Below, piece by piece: positions 54,570-57,070 of a DNA stretch of 57,070 bases. Origin of the DNA: Streptomyces violaceoruber (GTDB lineage: Bacteria > Actinomycetota > Actinomycetes > Streptomycetales > Streptomycetaceae); contig JODI01000054.1 of the NCBI GenBank assembly GCA_000720805.1, positions 1-57,070 on the forward strand, in the 5' to 3' direction. Each line of letters opens with the position of its first letter. Position 1 is the first letter of the stretch. The translations under genes were made by a program, and so were the position numbers. The notes under the pieces were generated by a model. That model was not told the DNA's origin. It did no database searches and saw nothing but the letters and a program-made list of their open reading frames with translations.

Positions 54570-54665
54570 ATGACGGCTCTGGGCAAGAAGGTTACCGCCG
54601 CGATGAGGATATCCCTCTCCGCGGCCAACGCGGAGCGGCTCGCTGCCACCGCGCCGACTCGCGCA
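54570..54665 (+). pseudogene. 5' fragment of an unidentified gene cut by the IS remnant
   Basis: A strong AAGGAGGAAC precedes ATG at 54570. MTALGKKVTAAMRISLSAAN then AERLAA follows, but after about 54665 the sequence joins the antisense of a transposase fragment. It appears to be the second gene of the ApbE transcription unit, interrupted by insertion. Family unknown. Confidence 0.4.
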
Positions 54666-55211
54666 GCCCTTCGACGCTCGACAGTGTTGCGCTCCTTGTA
54701 CAGGTCGGCGCGGCCTCCAGGCGGAGCTTCCGCCGCCGTCGGACGCGTCGCCGCTCTTCCCGCTCGGGTCCGATGCCGGCCTCCTGCCCATTTTGTCCTT
54801 CGGAGTCGCCCCCTTTTGCCTGGCCTTCTCCTCCGCGGCGGCATTCTCCAGTGCGGTGATGACGTCCTGGCCCAGATGCATCCCGGCAGCGTCGTGGTGA
54901 GCGCGCACGGTGGTGGAGTCGACGCCGACCAGGGACAGGTCCACCTCACCCCGCTTCGCGGCCTCTGTGATCAGTCCGTCCAGCAGGACTTCGAAGACGC
55001 CTGCGTCACGCCACTGCCGGAAGCGGTTGTGGACGGTCGACCCGGCGCCGAGTTCGGTCGGCATCTCCCGCCACTGCCCGCCCGTCTTGAACCGCCAGAT
55101 CACGCCCTCGAACTGTTGTCGCAGCCGCTCCGGGTACGGGCCGTACTCGCCGATCGGCAGGTACGGCTCGACGAACTCCCATTCACTGTCGGTCAGTTGC
55201 CATCGCGTCAC
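54660..55211 (-). pseudogene. IS5-type transposase, deletion derivative
   Basis: From GTG at 55211 the frame gives RWQLTDSEWEFVEPYLPIGE, PERLRQQFEGVIWRFKTGGQ, STVHNRFRQWRDAGVFEVLL and VGVDSTTVRAHHDAAGM, the N-terminal and first DDE region of an IS5-family transposase. The middle part is deleted. The characteristic DLYKERNTVER block occurs in another frame at about 54680-54712, and the rest is missing. The element is therefore inactive. It marks past insertion into the ApbE neighbourhood. Confidence 0.8.
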
Positions 55212-55376
55212 GTAAGAAGATCTAGCATCCCCGTGTGAGCCACCGCCCACGGAGAACGCACCCCCGGGGTCTTGAACGGCCCTCGGAGCGAGGTGGGGTG
55301 CCGGCCGCCAGGAATAGGAATGGCGAGCCAGGGCCTGGGGTTCGGGCCGTGGTCCGTATGAGACCGCCTGCGGGCT

Positions 55377-56300
55377 TCAGCCTGCCGACGTGCGTGCCGT
55401 ACCCCTGGTGCGGATGTGCTGACTGAGAAAGAGAGCGGCGCGGTCCAGTGCCTCGTCGGCTTCGTCCAGGACGCTGGCGAACGCCTGGAAGACATGTGGA
55501 ACGTCAGCGGTGATGTCCAGGATGACGTCCACTCCGGCTTCCCTCGCGCGCGTGGCCATGCGTGTGGAGTCGTCCAGGAGTATTTCGTTGGTGCCCGCCT
55601 GCAGAAGCATCGGAGGGAAGCCGGTCAGGTCGGCGAGGGTGGCGGGGCTGAGCATGGGCTGATGCGGATCCTGTCCCGCAAGGTACATGGTCCCGGTGTG
55701 TTCCAAGCCCTCACGCGTGAAGAACGGGTCGATGCCCGCCTTGGTGTCCATGCTCTCGCCTGTCCGGGTCATGTCGAGTCCGGGGGAGAACGCCACGATT
55801 GCGGCGGGCATGGGCAGGTCCGCGTTGCGGGCGGCGAGGCAGGTGGTGACGGTGAGGCCGCCACCGGCGGAGTCCCCGGCGAACGCGATCGCCGAAGGGT
55901 CTTCGCCGCGGTCGAGAAGTGCGCGGTAGGCGCTCAGTCCGTCCTCGATCGCGGCCGGGAAGGGATACTCAGGGGCAAGCCGGTAATCCAGGGAGAACGC
56001 CCTGAACCCTGTTTTGGTCACCAGGTTCCCCGTCAGGGACATCGCTGTCTCCGGTGAACCGACCACGTAAGAGCCGCCGTGAAAGTAGAGGATCGTCCCG
56101 GCCTTCGGAGTGCCGACCGGCTCGACGAGCACCGCGGGCCGATCGCCGAGCGTCGCAGTCCGGGTGCGGATCCCAGCCGGGACGATCATTTCCCCCATCA
56201 TCGCCCTGAACCCGGCGCGGAGCTCCTCCACCGACCGAGGGCCCTCCGGCCGAGGCCGTCGGACCATCGCGTCGATCTCCGCGCGCTGCTGCCTGCTCAT
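55377..56300 (-). CDS. HSL-type alpha/beta hydrolase (esterase/lipase)
   Basis: A 307-aa hormone-sensitive-lipase-family esterase: oxyanion motif LYFHGGSYVVGS (HGG at 74-76), Ser144 in FAGDSAGGGLT, the Asp in the NEILLDDSTRMA region and His in DVPHVFQAF. ATG at 56300 (MSRQQRAEIDAM) is preceded by GGAGG with ideal spacing. It is divergent from the MarR gene across 67 bp that hold an unusually AT-rich promoter/operator, so MarR control is likely. Confidence 0.88.
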   Translation of the reverse strand: MSRQQRAEIDAMVRRPRPEGPRSVEELRAGFRAMMGEMIVPAGIRTRTATLGDRPAVLVEPVGTPKAGTILYFHGGSYVVGSPETAMSLTGNLVTKTGFRAFSLDYRLAPEYPFPAAIEDGLSAYRALLDRGEDPSAIAFAGDSAGGGLTVTTCLAARNADLPMPAAIVAFSPGLDMTRTGESMDTKAGIDPFFTREGLEHTGTMYLAGQDPHQPMLSPATLADLTGFPPMLLQAGTNEILLDDSTRMATRAREAGVDVILDITADVPHVFQAFASVLDEADEALDRAALFLSQHIRTRGTARTSAG

Positions 56301-56333
56301 TGTCGCCTCCATCGCGAGTGCATGCCGAAGAAC

Positions 56334-56367
56334 TATATGCCTAGGAATATAGGTTAGAATATATGCC
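56334..56367. promoter_or_regulatory. AT-rich repeats in the esterase/marR promoter region
   Basis: TATATGCC occurs at 56334-56341 and again at 56360-56367, the second abutting the marR ATG. Between them CCTAGGAATATAGG (56340-56353) contains CCTA/TAGG inverted halves. Strong candidate for the MarR operator of both divergent genes. Confidence 0.6.
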
Positions 56368-56844
56368 ATGGCATCTAAGTCAAGCCGTGGCCCGATCGAC
56401 CTCCCGGGCTTCTTCGCCGATCTCGTCCGCTGCGAGACACGCCTCTACAACGCGCTGAACGACCGCCTTCGCGAGCGGCACGGGATTGTCACCTCGCAGT
56501 TCGAGTTCCTGCGCTTCCTGCGCGACCACCCCGGGTCCCGGGTCGCGGACCTCGCCACCGAATTCGCCATCGGGATCGGCGCGACCAGCAAGGGCATCGA
56601 CCGCCTGGAGAAGCAGGCATGGGTCATACGGCGAACCAATCCATCGGATCGCCGCTCATCACTGCTGGACCTGACCGCCGGAGGCCTGCAACTCGTCGAG
56701 GCGGCGGAGGCGACCTTCACCAAAACACTGGCCGAGCTGACCGCAGACGTCCTGGGCGGTCCCTCAGGACCTGCCGCCGCACAGATCTTCTCGGAGTTGC
56801 GCTCTGTACTCGAACGCGACCAGATCGGCCTGCCCACAGGCTGA
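56368..56844 (+). CDS. MarR-family transcriptional regulator
   Basis: A 158-aa MarR protein: VTSQFEFLRFLRDHPGSRVA, DLATEFAIGIGATSKGIDRL and the wing IRRTNPSDRRSSLLDLTAGG. ATG at 56368 immediately follows an operator-like repeat, leaving no space for a normal ribosome binding site, so leaderless translation or a later start is possible. Divergent from the HSL-type esterase. Confidence 0.88.
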   Translation: MASKSSRGPIDLPGFFADLVRCETRLYNALNDRLRERHGIVTSQFEFLRFLRDHPGSRVADLATEFAIGIGATSKGIDRLEKQAWVIRRTNPSDRRSSLLDLTAGGLQLVEAAEATFTKTLAELTADVLGGPSGPAAAQIFSELRSVLERDQIGLPTG

Positions 56845-56939
56845 GCGGCATGCGCATCCAGTGCGACTGCCCGTAGCCGCGTGATCAGCGTTGGTTACGA
56901 GCGTGAATCCCGCGGATTGATCACGACTCGATACGCACC

Positions 56940-57070
56940 CTAGGTGTATTGGCCCGCAGCGTTGTTCACATGGCTGATTGGCGGCTTGCCTCCGAGTGCG
57001 GTGTGGCAGCGATGGTAGTTGTAGGTGTGCAGGAAGCTGTCGAGGGCTGTGCTGCGCTCGTCGTTGCTCG
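56940..57070 (-). mobile_element. IS481-type transposase, 3' end (cut by the window edge)
   Basis: Reading in from the window end on the minus strand gives SNDERSTALDSFLHTYNYHR, then CHTALGGKPPISHVNNAAGQ, then YT and a TAG stop at 56942-56940. This is the C-terminus of an IS481-type DDE transposase (the YN-x-HR-x-H-x-A-L-G-G-x-PP pattern). The catalytic core lies outside the window. The sequence 56880-56939 probably holds the element's end, with TGATCA at 56883 and 56918. Confidence 0.75.

Overview
The window looks like a chromosome-arm segment of a Streptomyces-type actinomycete. GC is very high with GC-rich third codon positions, and GTG starts and purine-rich ribosome binding sites are common. 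Several families are Streptomyces-typical: DUF6479, DUF8129-like, Rv1733c-like, SpoIIE-type phosphatases, MptB-like and GT87 mannosyltransferases. Many genes are metabolic or regulatory singletons, and at least nine are broken or truncated remnants. Insertion-sequence remnants cluster at the right end, as expected of an accessory arm. No tRNA, rRNA, CRISPR array or large biosynthetic cluster was seen. || Layout. 0-9 kb: aspartase and glutaminase (amino-acid catabolism), an alpha/beta hydrolase, two coupled polyprenyl-type mannosyltransferases, a D,D-carboxypeptidase overlapping them tail to tail, and a short second-type Rho factor. 8.7-13 kb: remnants (SpoIIE phosphatase/ATPase, sugar-binding protein, amidohydrolase) between an NTF2-like protein, a methyltransferase, a CE7 esterase and a membrane protein. 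13-18 kb: a molybdopterin oxidoreductase/flavin reductase pair, quinone reductase plus GNAT, a MarR regulator with an operator, and a PrmC-like methyltransferase behind a structured leader. 18-27 kb: LysR/MFS pair, DUF5666-like protein, PAS-GAF-SpoIIE phosphatase, a secreted protein and a Kef-type antiporter. 27-37 kb: FadH-like reductase behind a perfect 20-bp palindrome, PadR, the dhaKLM operon, a GH15 enzyme and small proteins including a 12-cysteine Csp-like protein. || 37-45 kb: an acyl-CoA dehydrogenase, a truncated CD-NTase-like gene, and a tightly coupled catabolic operon with a divergent GntR regulator. The operon encodes a 2-hydroxyacid dehydrogenase, a dehalogenase/epoxide-hydrolase-like enzyme, an AHL-lactonase-like enzyme, an FAH-family enzyme and an MBL-fold protein. 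45-53 kb: an electrophile/redox-stress-like region with NmrA, two paralogous 207-aa NAD(P)-binding proteins sharing an almost identical promoter block, an HxlR regulator, SGNH hydrolase, SnoaL-like and ABM proteins, and an LLM oxidoreductase with an F420/NADP reductase-like partner. 53-57 kb: a scrapyard of alpha-L-fucosidase, ApbE, an unknown gene start and an IS5-type transposase, then an HSL-type esterase divergent from a MarR gene, and the 3' end of an IS481-type transposase at the window edge. || The strongest leads are: (i) the short Rho, which carries Ser where a conserved Gly in the K-G-T-G-N motif corresponds to E. coli Rho G337, a position where Ser is a known bicyclomycin-resistance change; (ii) the duplicated HxlR-type promoter block; (iii) the GntR-controlled catabolic operon; (iv) the leader upstream of the PrmC-like gene.
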